Source: Bicyclus anynana
Lineage: Eukaryota > Arthropoda > Insecta > Lepidoptera > Nymphalidae
Assembly: GCF_947172395.1 (NCBI RefSeq)
Contig: NC_069088.1
Location: 2,621,501-2,685,500, forward strand
Length of the DNA stretch: 64,000 nucleotides
Direction of reading: 5' to 3'
Part shown: piece by piece, positions 50,850-61,656 of the stretch
Position numbering within the stretch: the stretch's first letter is position 1
How the letters are laid out: each line of letters opens with the position of its first letter
The notes under the pieces: generated by a model
Database searches by the model: none
Told to the model about the DNA's origin: nothing
Seen by the model: the letters and a program-made list of their open reading frames with translations, nothing else
Translations under genes and position numbers: made by a program

Positions 50850-51070
50850 GAGCCTTGAGCGCGGGGACCGAATCCAGAAATTCCGTAACGAAAAAACCTC
50901 ACGCTCCCCACTCCGACGGGCACGGAGGTGTGGCTTGAAGGCCGTCTAACGTCGTTTCAGTTCGACAGTCTTCGACACGGCGTTGTGTGCGATTAGACGT
51001 ATTGTACGACTCTACGAAACTCGCACGAATCGAGACGAGCTGCTCCGAAATCAGACGAATACATAAGCAG
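50850..51070 (+). promoter_or_regulatory. CpG-rich stretch, possible promoter or 5' UTR exon
   Basis: GC- and CpG-rich against the local background: CACTCCGACGGGCACGGAGG, CCGTCTAACGTCGTTTCAGT, TCGACACGGCGTTGTGTGCG, ATCGAGACGAGCTGCTCCG. A TCAGTT initiator-like word is at about 50957. There is no TATA box and no convincing DPE. It is not part of a repeat seen elsewhere in the window. Non-coding first exons of insect genes often look like this, but there is no ATG-led frame to support it. Confidence 0.25.
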
Positions 51071-52013
51071 CTGTTTATGAGAAAGTATATAGGTGTATAG
51101 GTATTTATGTTCAACAGTGAATAGCTGTACTTGTAAAATTTGTGTATAAAGTGTAAAGTGTTTTGAATATGAATGAAACTATTTATAATTATATATAAAT
51201 AATTATAATTGCATAAGTTGATACAAAATGCTATGCAGTAGCTTTACCGCGGCAGTCCCCGAGGAGAGAGACTTTTTTTATTTTTACATTCACAAATAAA
51301 AAAAAATACATAATCTAACTTACCTATGGGTTTCTGAGCCACTCAAGAACCGGTTCTTAGAAGTATGTATGGAGTTCACAATCTGTCGACAGTTTACAAT
51401 CTCGCTAGATATAAACTAATGATACAATTTTACGGTGACAAAAAACTAAACCTGAAGCGTGAAACAATTCAAGAAGAGTTCACGTTTCTGTGTTCTAGCC
51501 CTTTTGAGCCTAAGTTTAGTACAATTTCATACTGTCGAAGAATGTAGTAGGCTAACTCAGAACTACAACTTTCGATCCATACACATCACTGGTTTCTAGG
51601 CATCATCATATCAGAATGTTAAATCGTTCAGCGGGACCATCTTTATCAACAGTGCTACGAAACCACCAAACCGAACAAAAGCCTAAATTTAACGAAATTG
51701 AAATTCGAGCCCAAGGTCTTCCTGTGCTTTAAAGAAAATTATTCGTGACTATACCAGATAAAATGTTCTTATTTTAGTAATGGATGACTGTAGTAGAATT
51801 CAAAACAGCTTCAATGTACAGAATATACAGAATTTGACCTGTTACAGTTTTTTTTATAAGTTCTAGATGGCGCTAGTATTACGTTATGCCACGGCAACGT
51901 TTGGTGTTACAAATGGTATAAGTAAAATCTCAAATTGTCAAGTAATGTATAGAATTTGTCCAGTTTTATTATAGGTATAGAAGATATAGATACTCTGCAA
52001 TATTAAAAAAAAT
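51071..52013. other. No gene proven; tRNA-like relic at 51600-51735
   Basis: At about 51690-51720 the plus strand has GAAATTCGAGCCCAAGGTCT, the complement of a box B. The rest is AT-rich. The frame at 51365-51547 shows no domain. Confidence 0.35.
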
Positions 52014-52030
52014 GACAACAATTTACCATT

Positions 52031-52072
52031 TTTTGTGGTCAAATCTTATTGCAGTAAGATGTGACCACAAAA
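52031..52072. repeat. Hairpin, 18-bp stem with one mismatch
   Basis: TTTTGTGGTCAAATCTTA (52031-52048), loop TTGCAG, TAAGATGTGACCACAAAA (52055-52072). Weaker pairing continues outward, so this may be a small foldback element of about 70 bp. Confidence 0.85.
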
Positions 52073-52139
52073 TTGCTAAATTTGACAAAACGTATTGTAC
52101 ATATACGTGTCATTCCGGCATCTTTCCAATTTGACTCAT

Positions 52140-52250
52140 ATTATATAAATGGTAATTCAGCTCGAAACAATTTGTTGCCACCACATCCTGCGTTATTTCA
52201 TGATTCCGCGCGTCTTGATAAAGAGGATTTGTGTGAAAATGTAAACAACA
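52140..52250 (-). repeat. Dispersed single copy related to the 45-kb satellite
   Basis: The plus strand ATGGTAATTCAGCTCGAAAC, then TTATTTCATGATTCC and CTTGATAAAGAGGATTTGTG, matches the reverse complement of the 45237-46686 unit (ATGGTAATACTGCTCGAAAC, TTATTTCATGATTCC, CTTGATAAAGAGGATTTGTG). It covers a little under half a unit and sits in a 77-codon plus-strand frame (52061-52294) with no known domain. Confidence 0.75.
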
Positions 52251-52530
52251 CCGCCTCTGCCGGTGACGCGAACATATTTGTGGAAATGAGTTGAATTTTT
52301 TTCAGCGTTCTTGTATGCATACATTTTTGATGTTTTGCTGGAGCAAATTTCTAAACGAAAAAATCAAGAGTATTTTTGCTATAGATCCATAAATTCGTTT
52401 TTTGTGTTAATTTTTAACTTTTTGTATTTTAGTGCTATGTTGGTAACTTAATAACTATCTCGTTTATCAAATCATAGTTCTAGGTTCGAATCCTGTGTTG
52501 GGCTACATGAGATACTGTGAGTTGTTGTTT

Positions 52531-52640
52531 TCAAAATTCATTTATTTCAAGTGGGCTCAGTTTACAAGCACTTTTGAAACGTCAATCGACCGTTTGTAAA
52601 TATTCAACCACCGGTGGTGTTGGTGTTATGGTCTCTTCAA
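52531..52640 (+). repeat. TTTACAAGCACTTTTGAAACG repeat, fragment
   Basis: AAAATTCATTTATTTCAAGT, GGGCTCAGTTTACAAGCACT and TTTTGAAACGTCAATCGACC. Same family as 37372 and 56703. Just upstream, 52480-52505 has a box B-like TAGGTTCGAATCCTGTG, perhaps from a separate SINE relic. Confidence 0.65.
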
Positions 52641-53261
52641 CCACACCAACTATGCTGTTGAGTAATTCCACCAAGTATACCCTCATAATACTTGGTACTC
52701 CACAAAATGAACGGTTTCTAAGCCTACTCCTTCAACTCCCTCAACTCCCTTATATATTAAGAATCAGAAGACAGTCGAAATTAGTAGTACCTACGTTATA
52801 TTACAACCCCGTGACTAGGCTATAAATCCCTTGGTCACGGCTCATATCATTATGAACTTATAAGCGATAATAATAAAAATATATAAACGTGTATAAGTAT
52901 AAAATACTATAAATGGTAGTAAGCTGAATACAAAATAACACACAAAATCTTAAAACTAATAATTTTATATTTGTATCTCAAAAGTTTTAATAAAAAAAAG
53001 TCAATTTTTTGTAGCATGTTAATAATTAAATATTTATGAATTATTATATGTTTGCAAACGAATGAAAACATGGTGGTGTTATCTACTAAATACACTATTA
53101 AAATCGGATTTTTAAAAACTTAGATACAGGCTGTACTTACTCTTAAATCACATTAAAAATATGTGTAAAGGTAAATTGGTCAATACTCATATCAAGCTAA
53201 TAAATACTTATATTAACATTTCGCTTACCAAAATATACTATCATACACAGATTCAGAGACC
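52641..53261. other. No gene recognised
   Basis: CTCCTTCAACTCCCTCAACT near 52728 is a short repeat. Otherwise AT-rich and unassigned. Confidence 0.4.
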
Positions 53262-53327
53262 GTTGTGTTTTAAAATCCCTGCAAGAAGCAGTGGACGTCC
53301 ATCGGCTGATAATGATGATGATGTTGA
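53262..53327 (+). mobile_element. RTE-like LINE 3' tip
   Basis: ACCGTTGTGTTTTAAAATCC, CTGCAAGAAGCAGTGGACGT then CCATCGGCTGATAATGATGA. It encodes the last 20 or so residues (SL-QEA, WTSIG), and six codons before the end are deleted. Confidence 0.8.
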
Positions 53328-53584
53328 AAATCATGCTAAGTTTCTTTATTGCAGGTAAATACTCTGAAAATCATCGTAAGTGACTTTATTATACTCGGCG
53401 CATTTCGCAAAGTGTACTTTAATACTCGAATCCAAATGGAATTGAAAGGTTACCAGTTTTATTGCTATCACCGTAGCTCGTAAAATGTGAGCTAATACAT
53501 TAGAACCACTTAAGTCTGAGTCTCGCCTGCAGCTCAAAGTATATAATAACATGTGATATTACTCCAAAGATTTTATACGATTAG
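53328..53584. other. Unassigned
   Basis: A short imperfect duplication AAAATCATGCTAAGTTTCTT / AAAATCATCGTAAGTGACTT at about 53328 and 53367. Nothing else is seen. Confidence 0.4.
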
Positions 53585-53740
53585 ATATGTTACGTACCTA
53601 CAAAATCAGCGCAAATAGTGATCCGAAAATTGCTACGCCACTGAGCGCACACATGCACAATTTTGTGTGTACTTACATTAATATATATTTATGTATATGT
53701 TATATGTTTTATACTTTCTAAACACAACTTGACGTTGCAG
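53585..53740 (+). repeat. hAT-like fragment, left flank copy
   Basis: ATATGTTACGTACCTACAAA, ATCCGAAAATTGCTACGCCA, CTGAGCGCACACATGCACAA, then an AT-rich run to AACACAACTTGACGTTGCAG. The reverse complement has CAGTGGCGTAGCAATTTTCG, a hAT-like end. The partner is at 54072. Confidence 0.85.
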
Positions 53741-53745
53741 ACGTT

Positions 53746-54071
53746 GACGTCCTCCGTGGCGCAGTGGTATGCGCGGTAGATTTACAAATCGGAGGTCCTG
53801 GGTTCGATCCCCGGCTGGGCAGATTGAGATTTTCTTAATTGGTCCAGGTCTGGCTAGTGGGAGGCTTCGGGCGTGGCTAGTTACCACCCTACCGGCAAAG
53901 ACGTACCGCCAAGCGATTTAGCGTTCCGGTACGATGTCGTGTAGAAACCGAATGGAGTGTGGATTTTCATCCTCCTCCCAACAAGTTAGCCCGCTTCCAT
54001 CTTAGACTGCATCATCACTTACCATCAGGTGAGATTGTAGTCAAGGGCTAACTTGTAAATAATAAAAAAAA
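53746..54071 (+). mobile_element. SINE-A copy, full length
   Basis: Head GACGTCCTCCGTGGCGCAGT, box B GGTTCGATCCC, body GACGTACCGCCAAGCGATTT, tail GGGCTAACTTGTAAATAATA plus A-run. It is near consensus. It lies exactly between two copies of the hAT-like fragment. Confidence 0.9.
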
Positions 54072-54224
54072 ATATGTTACGTACCTACAAAATCAACGCA
54101 AATAGTGATCCGAATTTAGCTGCGCCGCTGAGCGCACATGCACAATTTTGTGTTTACTTACATTAATATATATTTATGTATATGTTATATGTTTTATACT
54201 TTCTAAACACATTTGACGTTAGAC
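54072..54224 (+). repeat. hAT-like fragment, right flank copy
   Basis: ATATGTTACGTACCTACAAA, ATCCGAATTTAGCTGCGCCG, CTGAGCGCACATGCACAATT and TTCTAAACACATTTGACGTT. It differs from the left copy by about ten changes over 150 bp. Confidence 0.85.
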
Positions 54225-55304
54225 AATATTTAGTAATTATTTGATTAAAAATAAGTTTCCTTGTTTACAGTGCGACTAAATGAAATTACGACAATTTGGC
54301 AATTTTTGTTCGCCTCAGTTTCAAGTTACAAAAAATACCTTGCGAGTGTGCTCAAAGCTGTTGTAATGCTAAATTCTAAATGACGATTAAAGTTGCTGTA
54401 TTATAAATTACATTAACCATTTATATGCAATTTTGATGATCATTTATAAAAATGGCGATTATCCTTTTTATAACTTGGGATTATCAATTATAAATGACGA
54501 TAAGTAGCAAATTAGGTAATAGATATCCATAAAAGTTGCGATGCTATATAAATGACGATCACCCAAATAAGTTGAATCATCCTGTTTGATCCGTAGTATA
54601 AAAAATAAATCAATAATGCTATGATATCCCAACTTAATCCCTGTACGTCAATCGAATACGCAAAACAAATACGGAGATTTTAGGCAAAGGAAAAGGCATT
54701 TATTTCAGCAAAACAATGCCAACTCAAATGTTTTCAAACCCTAACCTATTTGATTATCCCTCGGCTCGAGTCGTCCCACTTTTTGCATCACTTCACTTGG
54801 GAAGAAAAAAAAGCATGAATATTTGCGGAGGTCAGGCACAGCGGGCAAATAAAAGGAATCAGTTTCGCTGTCCCCGCAGACGTGGACAGAATATATTCCT
54901 CCGCTAATTCTATATTTGTATTAGAATTTCACTACGTTTCTTTATCTACTTACGTTCTGTTGATAAAGTATTTGTTGTTCATTACGCGATAGCGACTAAA
55001 CAAGATTTATTAAATACAATTTATTTCTTGTTCTTTTTAAAAGCTGTGTCTTTGTCAGAGTAGCGCTTTTTGGGACGTATTGCTTGCCATGTGAAGTGTT
55101 ATTCTGTTTCTCTTTTTCATCTATATAATGGAGGTAGGATTATCTTATCGCAGGATATATAGAGCATTGTCTACGCGGTAAGCCTTTGTTGTTGATTAAA
55201 TTGTACATTTGATTAGGTGAGTTATTAATTGACATGTGCCATCTACAAGCAGCTTTCAAAATTTGCTAGACTATAATATAAATACAAGTATTTTTAATAA
55301 ACAC
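54225..55304. other. No gene proven
   Basis: AATGACGATTA-type words recur at 54380-54560 (ATAAATGACGAT, AATGGCGATTAT), perhaps a worn short-period repeat. The part 54640-54910 is less AT-rich and non-repetitive, with a 63-codon frame of no known domain. Confidence 0.35.
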
Positions 55305-55508
55305 AGTAATATCATAAAGGCGAAAGTTTGTGTGTGTATGTGTGAGTAAGTGTGTATGTTTGTTCTTCCCTAACGCTGCGACTCCTGAAGTGATTTGGCT
55401 GAAATTTGGAATGGAAATATATTAGAAGACTACTTTTCATCCATGGTTCCTGCGGGATTCGTAAAAAACACTGAATTCCACGCAAACGAAGTCGCAGGCG
55501 TCCGCTAG
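55305..55508 (-). mobile_element. Repeat C copy, near full length
   Basis: AATATCATAAAGGCGAAAGT, GTGATTTGGCTGAAATTTGG, TCCATGGTTCCTGCGGGATT and CGAAGTCGCAGGCGTCCGCT. The complement of the whole family order, with a (TGTG) run inside the AAACATCC region. Confidence 0.85.
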
Positions 55509-56702
55509 TACATAAGTCTAATAAATGAATAAAATAAATGAGACTAGTTTATATCTCTTAGTAATTTTATTAAGAGAATGAGTCTTAACAGAGCTCTCTT
55601 GATAGATAACGTCACACGAACTCTAGGTGGTCAGCCATTGTTACATATAGACACGCCTTGTTTGTGTTGCGACGTCCTTAGGTACTCATAACCACTTGCA
55701 ATTAAGCCTTAAACTTTACCATACGACTATGACACTAAGCACTGATAAATTAAAGGTCTAAATTGCATGGCTACTTTTGTTTTCGCTGCACGATTGCAGT
55801 CATTGTCCGTATGACATGTTCGATTACCAAGATGGACGTTACAGTCCAAAGATAAGCTCGTATGTAATGTACTAATCGTGTTAATTGATTTGGATAATAT
55901 CCCACGTAGATAGGTTACGTGCAATGTTATTACGTCATTTGATTTGATGGGACTTCAATGGCTGTAGCTTACGTGAATGGTGAACTAATTATTAAAACGG
56001 TTTTAAGAATACGAAAATCAAAATATTTATTCTCGATCATTTATATATTATGTTCCAGGAGAAGTCGGACAAAGAAATGAAAGTAGCTATTAATGTTTGG
56101 GTGATTTACTTCTAAGCCTTTTTTCAGAGTTCGATGCATCCGACGACAAATAAATGCCCCCTGATAATTGTCCGATAAGGTAACCACTTAAATTTCAATA
56201 TCAATCTGTACGTTTTACCAAAAATTGGATCTGTTGGAATTTTTATATAAGAAAAAACAGAATAGGAATATTTTAACTAAATATCTATATCGTAGTGAAG
56301 CAAACAATCTAATCGAAAACTCCAAGCTTGAACGCTTAAAGTTGTCGGGTAAATGTGTGCAGGGTTCAAATGAAAATGGTACAGTATTGACACGTCTGCA
56401 TTGTATGCTTTATTGTAACTCCTCCAAACTAAACGAAATATTTACACATAATAAAGTTTCAGCACTCACAAAGTAAATTCATTTTATGCTAAAAGCGTCA
56501 AAGGTGAACGTCAACAAACTTAGAAAGCGTCAGCAAAATTAAGGGAGCAATTTTAGGAGATTTTATTTCCACACCATTTAATTGAAAAGTACAAGAAACA
56601 TGTGTTGTATCTATTCTAAGTAGTTTAAGCGCAAATTTGTCAAGATTTCTCCGATTAAAATACTATGAAATGGTATTTATTCACCACTGGCGCATACTTG
56701 CC
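55509..56702. other. No gene proven
   Basis: The 83-codon plus-strand frame at 56225-56476 (MDLLEFLYKKKQNRNILTKY...) is K/N-rich and has no domain I recognise. I leave it uncalled. The rest is AT-rich. Confidence 0.35.
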
Positions 56703-56905
56703 ACTTCAAAGTCAAAGTCAGAATTCATTTATTTCAAATAGGCTTACTTTACAAGCTCTTTCGAAACTTCAGGTGGTGATAATAATTATTCGAAAACTTA
56801 AAATTAAAGTTACGAGGGTTCCAAACGCGCCTTGGTCCGAGAAGAGCCCACAACAAACTCAGCCTTCGTCGAAGACTAACCAGAATAAACAGACAGACAG
56901 ACAAA
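56703..56905 (+). repeat. TTTACAAGCNCTTTCGAAAC repeat, longest copy
   Basis: AAAGTCAAAGTCAGAATTCA, ATAGGCTTACTTTACAAGCT, AGGTGGTGATAATAATTATT, then CGAGAAGAGCCCACAAC-type words and CAGACAGACAGAC. The same family lies at 37372 and 52531. Confidence 0.7.
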
Positions 56906-57113
56906 CATTTTAAAAAGCTTGTTTGTGTTTTGGTGTAGAGTGAATAGTCATCTTCTAGATAATCACGCGACAACTGCTTTACAGTTTTCCATTAGCCATA
57001 ATTAGAGCAAGGCGCTCTCAGTCTTCTCAGATCTTTTCATATAAAAAAAGCATAAATCACTACAAAAACTTGTCAACATTGTCTTTCAGTGTGAAAATAA
57101 AATATGCACAATT

Positions 57114-57452
57114 ATCATCATCATCATCTCAGCCGATGAACGTCCACTGCAGGGCATAGGCCTTTTGTAGGGACTTCCTAACATCACGTTCCTGAGTCGC
57201 CTGCATCCAGCGAATTCCGGCGACTCGCCTGATATCGACAGTCCACTTGGTGGGGGGTTGACCAACACTCAACCCCGTTGTTGTTGTTGTTGTTGCCACG
57301 CCCATTGCCACTTCAACTTCGCAACTCGTTGAGCTATGTCGATGACTTTGGTTCTTTTGTTGGACTCTGATTCGATCACGCAGAGATACTCCGTGCATAG
57401 CTCATTTCATCGCTCCACGCTGTGTGACTCTGAGCCTTCTTATGAAGCCCAT
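57114..57452 (-). mobile_element. RTE-like LINE tail with a (GTT)n interruption
   Basis: (ATC)n then CAGCCGATGAACGTCCACTG (complement of the WTSIG end), TATCGACAGTCCACTTGG (DDIKRV region), GTTGACCAACACTCAACC and (GTT)6. It continues with CCATTGCCACTTCAACTTCG (KLKWQWA) and CACGCAGAGATACTCCGTGC (SLRDR). The CPKVLEW to VRRADGR block is replaced by the (GTT)n run. Confidence 0.85.
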
Positions 57453-58285
57453 AGTGAACAATTACAGTATAAAGTAATATTTTGTCAAATTTTCTGCGAA
57501 ATGAAATCGAGCTGTGCTAATAAACAATATATGCAAACTAGCCAATTAACAGCCGTCGCGTGATGCGTTATAATATTCCGGCAAGCGTGATTGGCTATAT
57601 TATAGTTCCCAGCTGCTTTTTATTTATATTTCGCTAGTATTGCGATTGTGTCGTTTTAGATTTCAATATTTCTATAAATGTTTAGAAATAAATAATCATT
57701 TTCAGATAAAAATGGAACCGACTTTGATGTATTTCAGTTAATTTTATTTTAACACAAAATTAAATAACTGATTTTCGTGTAAATAAAATGGAACCATTCT
57801 GAAAGTATGCTCTTTCAAACAAAAAAAGAGTTTTTAAGAAAAACATACGCGTCGAACCTAACCTGCTCTTTTTTTGAAGTAGGTTGAAAAGGGTTAGATT
57901 TGCACACTATCCTATAAAGATAAATTCGCTGCCCATCCTCTCAAATGAGTCACTCGCGATTGCCCATAAAACTCCATCCCGATACAGGGCATAAAAATGT
58001 TATACACTGTAATAAAAGTGAAACTATGCCAATTTTTATTGCTTTATTTCATGAATAAGTTACGGTAGCAAGTCACGTTTTTATAGTGCCGTGTCGAGCC
58101 CTTATGTCTAACATAATATAACCCTACAATATTTTTATCTTTTTTATTACATTACTCACAGTAAAATTCTAACAGTACGAGTAGTGAGCATTTTGATATG
58201 TAACTCATACTAGTAGCTTTTAATTATTTACTTAAATGTATAATTTTACTTCAATACTGATATTATTATTACGATAGCCAATTAA
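57453..58285. other. No gene recognised
   Basis: Unassigned AT-rich DNA. AATGGAACCGACTTTGATGT near 57710 and AAAATGGAACCATTCTGAAA near 57786 look like a short worn duplication. Confidence 0.4.
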
Positions 58286-58550
58286 TCATCATCATCATGA
58301 TTAACAGCCGATGGACGTCCACTGCTGGACATAGGTCTCTTGCATGGATTTCCAAACAAAACGGTCTCGACCCGCGAGTATCCAGCGCTTGATGTCCTCA
58401 GTCCACCTAGTGGGGGGTCGACCAACACTGCGCTTTCCGGTGCGGGGTCGCCATTCCAGCACCTTGGGACTTCAACGTCCATCGGCTCTTCGAACTATGT
58501 GGCCTGCCCATAGCCACTTCAGCTTCGCGACTCGCCGTCTCGCCAATTTA
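58286..58550 (-). mobile_element. RTE-like LINE tail
   Basis: (CAT)n then CAGCCGATGGACGTCCACTG, CTTGATGTCCTCAGTCCACC, CGACCAACACTGCGCTTTCC and CACCTTGGGACTTCAACGTC. It covers WTSIG back to KLKWLWA with only small gaps. Confidence 0.9.
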
Positions 58551-58633
58551 TATGGTTTGTTACATCATCATCAACTAATTTTTATCAACTAATTTTAAAC
58601 CAATCTTACGAGTTTTATTGAGTATTAAGTATA

Positions 58634-58815
58634 TTATACTAGCAGACGCCCGTGAATTCGTCCGCCCTTAGACCTCCTCCTGTCTTCTCGCAAAATCCTT
58701 TCTTAGTGGATGTCTACTAACTATAAACTACCTCACTGCCAAATTTCAACTTTGTATATCCAGCGGTTTTTGATATATCGTGCTGATTGACCTTTCGCTT
58801 TTATATAAAATTAGA
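58634..58815 (+). repeat. Short dispersed element shared with 26736-26905
   Basis: A repeat C-like head CTAGCAGACGCCCGTGAATT joins CTTAGACCTCCTCCTGTCTT, TTAGTGGATGTCTACTAACT, ATCCAGCGGTTTTTGATATA and GACCTTTCGCTTTTATATAA. It may be a subfamily of C with a different body. Confidence 0.65.
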
Positions 58816-59402
58816 AGAAGAAGATCACAATTATAAGAAATCGTTCATCAACGCTTAACTAATCACTAATAATTAAATTTAATTATACTGTTAAAATAGG
58901 ATTTAATATAAACATTAGTGAATTGTGACGTCATTTTAGCTGTTTGCCTCAACGTATGTATGTTACACTTCAGCATTGTTCACAGCGGCCGATATAAATG
59001 GGTTCATACGCGCAGGCTTTGTAGGAACGATGAAACATTCATTTCGCTCGCACGTCATGTAGTTATACGTCACTGATTTAATAATATTTTACACCTTACA
59101 CCCCGTCTGCGGGGCCACGGCTTTGTCGCACAAGCGAAATCTAGTATCTCTGGATCCCGTAATCGTGAGATACTCTCAAAAATTATATGTGTACAGTGCT
59201 GGAATAGTACTCGTAACCCCGAAAAGCGCAATTTTGTTTGACCCCCCACTGATGCAGCCGGCCCAAGAATGTATTTGGACATCCCTACAAAAAGCTCAGT
59301 TGACACTCATCTCCTGAGGTGAAGGTGATTACGGTTGTTATTAAACAGTGTAAGCAGAAAAAAAACTGGCATGAGACCAGTGGCTCGCTTTATACATGTA
59401 CT
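58816..59402. other. Unassigned; GC-richer patch 58975-59310
   Basis: CACCCCGTCTGCGGGGCCAC and GGATCCCGTAATCGTGAGAT stand out from the AT-rich surroundings. A minus-strand frame (59070-59306) shows no recognisable domain. Near 59225-59285, the words CAATTTTGTTTGACCCCCCA and TGGACATCCCTACAAAAAGC faintly recall RTE tails. No firm call. Confidence 0.35.
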
Positions 59403-59662
59403 TCATCATTATCAACCCACATTCGGCTCACTGCTGAGTACGAATCTCTTCTCAGAATGAGAGGGGTTAGGCTAATAGTCCACCACGCTGGCCCAATGCG
59501 GATTCTCTGCTATGCAGGTTTCCTCACGATGTTTTTCCTTAAACGTTTGAGACACATGATATTTAATTTCTTAAAATGCACACAACTGATAAGTTGGAGG
59601 TGCATGCCCCGGGCTGGATTCGAACTCACACCCTCCAGAATTGGAGGCAGAGGTCCCATATC
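59403..59662 (-). mobile_element. SINE-B copy with an internal deletion
   Basis: TCATCATTATCAACCCACAT to GGATTCGAACTCACACCCTC (box B). About 50 bp of the CAGACTTCACACACGCAGAG block is deleted after GCGGATT. Confidence 0.85.
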
Positions 59663-60837
59663 CTCCATGTAATTACAATATAGATTATCATAATTTTGTG
59701 TTATTTTATTTTAATCATGTTAAAAAATGTAAAATTGTTTTATGTTTATGGTTATTAAACAAAATAATACGGTGACGTGCATGGCACGATGTCGTGGCCC
59801 AGTGTTACCCCCAAACCTGTGCCCATCAGCTTTTCGAGAACGAGCACATTTCTCATTCCGCATGTGTTTTAGCTAATGTTCCTTTTCGCATAAACCTATC
59901 AATCATTTTAACTCAAACCCATATTCGGCGTTTTGTGTATACCAGTATACCTATTGCTTTAATAACTCAAAGCTTTTCTATTTAAAAATATATTGAAGAA
60001 GAATCTCATATCATTATATCTTGTACATATTCCCAAAACATACTTTATTGTAATAATTGTTATATATATGTATAATATAGAAAGAAATAAAGAAAGAAAA
60101 ATGCGTTTATTTCGAAATTATGCCACACATCACAATATCACCATGACATCCAGGACAATACCCTGCGATGTGTAGCATAACCCAGAAAATGGCCCCAGCT
60201 CAGCACAATGCTACGAGAACATTTGAATTTGGACACGTAGCGCTGATTTTCAGTTCGAACCACAGATTGGGTAACGCCACGAACATCCAACACAACCTTA
60301 TAATCTAATCTAAAATATAATATAATAAAATAAAATATCTATAATAAAATAAAATAGGTCTAGATGTGATACCTCGTAACTAACAATTTTTGTTAAAATT
60401 GATTTTGATGCAGAAAGCTTCAAATAGCTTTTCTGGTGGTAGCCCGTAAATATCTTGTAGTACGTACATTAAAAAACGTTTTTGGTCGCAAAAAACGACT
60501 TTTAGTGATACCTAAAAGATGTTTCTTATCTCTACTGTAAAGTTCGTTAGTTTGCACTTACGAGCTATCACATGTAGACCAACGATGTTGTACCTATTTA
60601 TCTGATCTAAAAAATTAACTAATATTTTACACTAAGTTAATGGGAAGCTGAGTTTGTTTGTGTATTCCACGCATTATAGCTAAAGGCTTTCACCATAGCA
60701 TAGCAAAAGGTTCTTAAATGTGCAGAACAATGCATAGAGTCAGTTCCTTTCACCCAGAAAGAACACTTGGAAATATATCTTGAAACATAAATAGATTATG
60801 AACTTCAAAAATTTTCCGCCATAGCAACTTTATCTTC
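59663..60837. other. No gene recognised
   Basis: Mixed AT-rich DNA. AGAAAGAAATAAAGAAAGAAA near 60079 looks like the tail of a LINE copy, but no coding motif precedes it. A less AT-rich patch at 60180-60300 is unassigned. Confidence 0.35.
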
Positions 60838-61010
60838 TACTAGCCAAAGCAGTTTTAATCGCGTAGTTCCCGTTCCCGTAAGAATACGGGGATAAAATAT
60901 AATATGATCTATGACACTAACAAGTAACGTGGCTTTCTAGTGACGAAATAATTTTCGAAATCGATTAAGTTGATCTAGAGATTAATACCACAAAATTAGG
61001 TTAGGAGTAC
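60838..61010 (+). mobile_element. Repeat D copy, degenerate
   Basis: CTACTAGCCAAAGCAGTTTT, GTAGTTCCCGTTCCCGTAAG, AATACGGGGATAAAATATAA, CGTGGCTTTCTAGTGACGAA and TTTCGAAATCGATTAAGTTG. This matches the D subfamily with a long interior (like 13529 and 3749). Confidence 0.7.
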
Positions 61011-61146
61011 AAAATCTACAAAAACCTAAATGATACTCCGTGTAAAAGCTAGTTGATAATAAAGTAAATAGAAGTCTCGTAAATAGTACGACATACTTTA
61101 CAGAATGATAGCCGACATGGTCTACCAAAATAACAAAATATATACA

Positions 61147-61216
61147 CAGAGGCACAACTATCCGCCCACTTTAATATGACGCGAACATATAACGTGGGCG
61201 GATAATTGTGCCACTG
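61147..61216. mobile_element. 70-bp MITE with 23-bp inverted ends
   Basis: CAGAGGCACAACTATCCGCC-CAC at the left and GTGGGCGGATAATTGTGCCA-CTG at the right. Two mismatches over 23 bp. Only 24 bp lie between. No coding capacity. The ends (CAG...CTG) are hAT-like, but no clear 8-bp duplication is visible. Confidence 0.85.
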
Positions 61217-61350
61217 AGTACATTTATTCGAAATTTTACTGTTCTAAAGATGATTGTATTGATTTTTCTACAAAATACAAAAATCCATACCTTCAGTGCT
61301 ATTTAGTCGTACCATGTGCTGAAAAACAGCTTAAGCGTCAGCTTGTAGAG

Positions 61351-61656
61351 TCATTATCAACCCATAATCGGCTCACTGCTGAGCTCGAGTCTCCTCTCAG
61401 AACGAGAGGGGTTAGCCCAATAGTCCACCACGCTGGCCTAATGCGGATTGGCAGACTTCACACACGCAGAGAATTAAGAAAATTCTCTGGAATGCAGATT
61501 TCCTCACGATGTTTTTCCTTCACCGTTTGAGGCACGTGATATTTAATTTCGTAAAATGCACACAACTGAAAAGTTTGAGGTGCATGCCCCGGACCGGATA
61601 CGAACCCACACCCTCCGGAATCGGAGGCAGAGGTCATATCCACTGGGCTATCACGG
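61351..61656 (-). mobile_element. SINE-B copy, full length
   Basis: TCATTATCAACCCATAATCG to GGATACGAACCCACACCCTC (box B with one change) and ATCCACTGGGCTATCACGG (box A). It is close to consensus. Confidence 0.9.

Noticed and set aside
56225..56476. An 83-codon K/N-rich protein gene
   Set aside because: Composition follows local base bias, and no motif or gene signal is seen.
59319..59672. 117-codon plus-strand open frame
   Set aside because: It lies in an inverted SINE-B copy. The same chance frame (STHIRLTAE..SPLRMRGVRPIVHHAGP) appears in other SINE-B copies, for example 17413.
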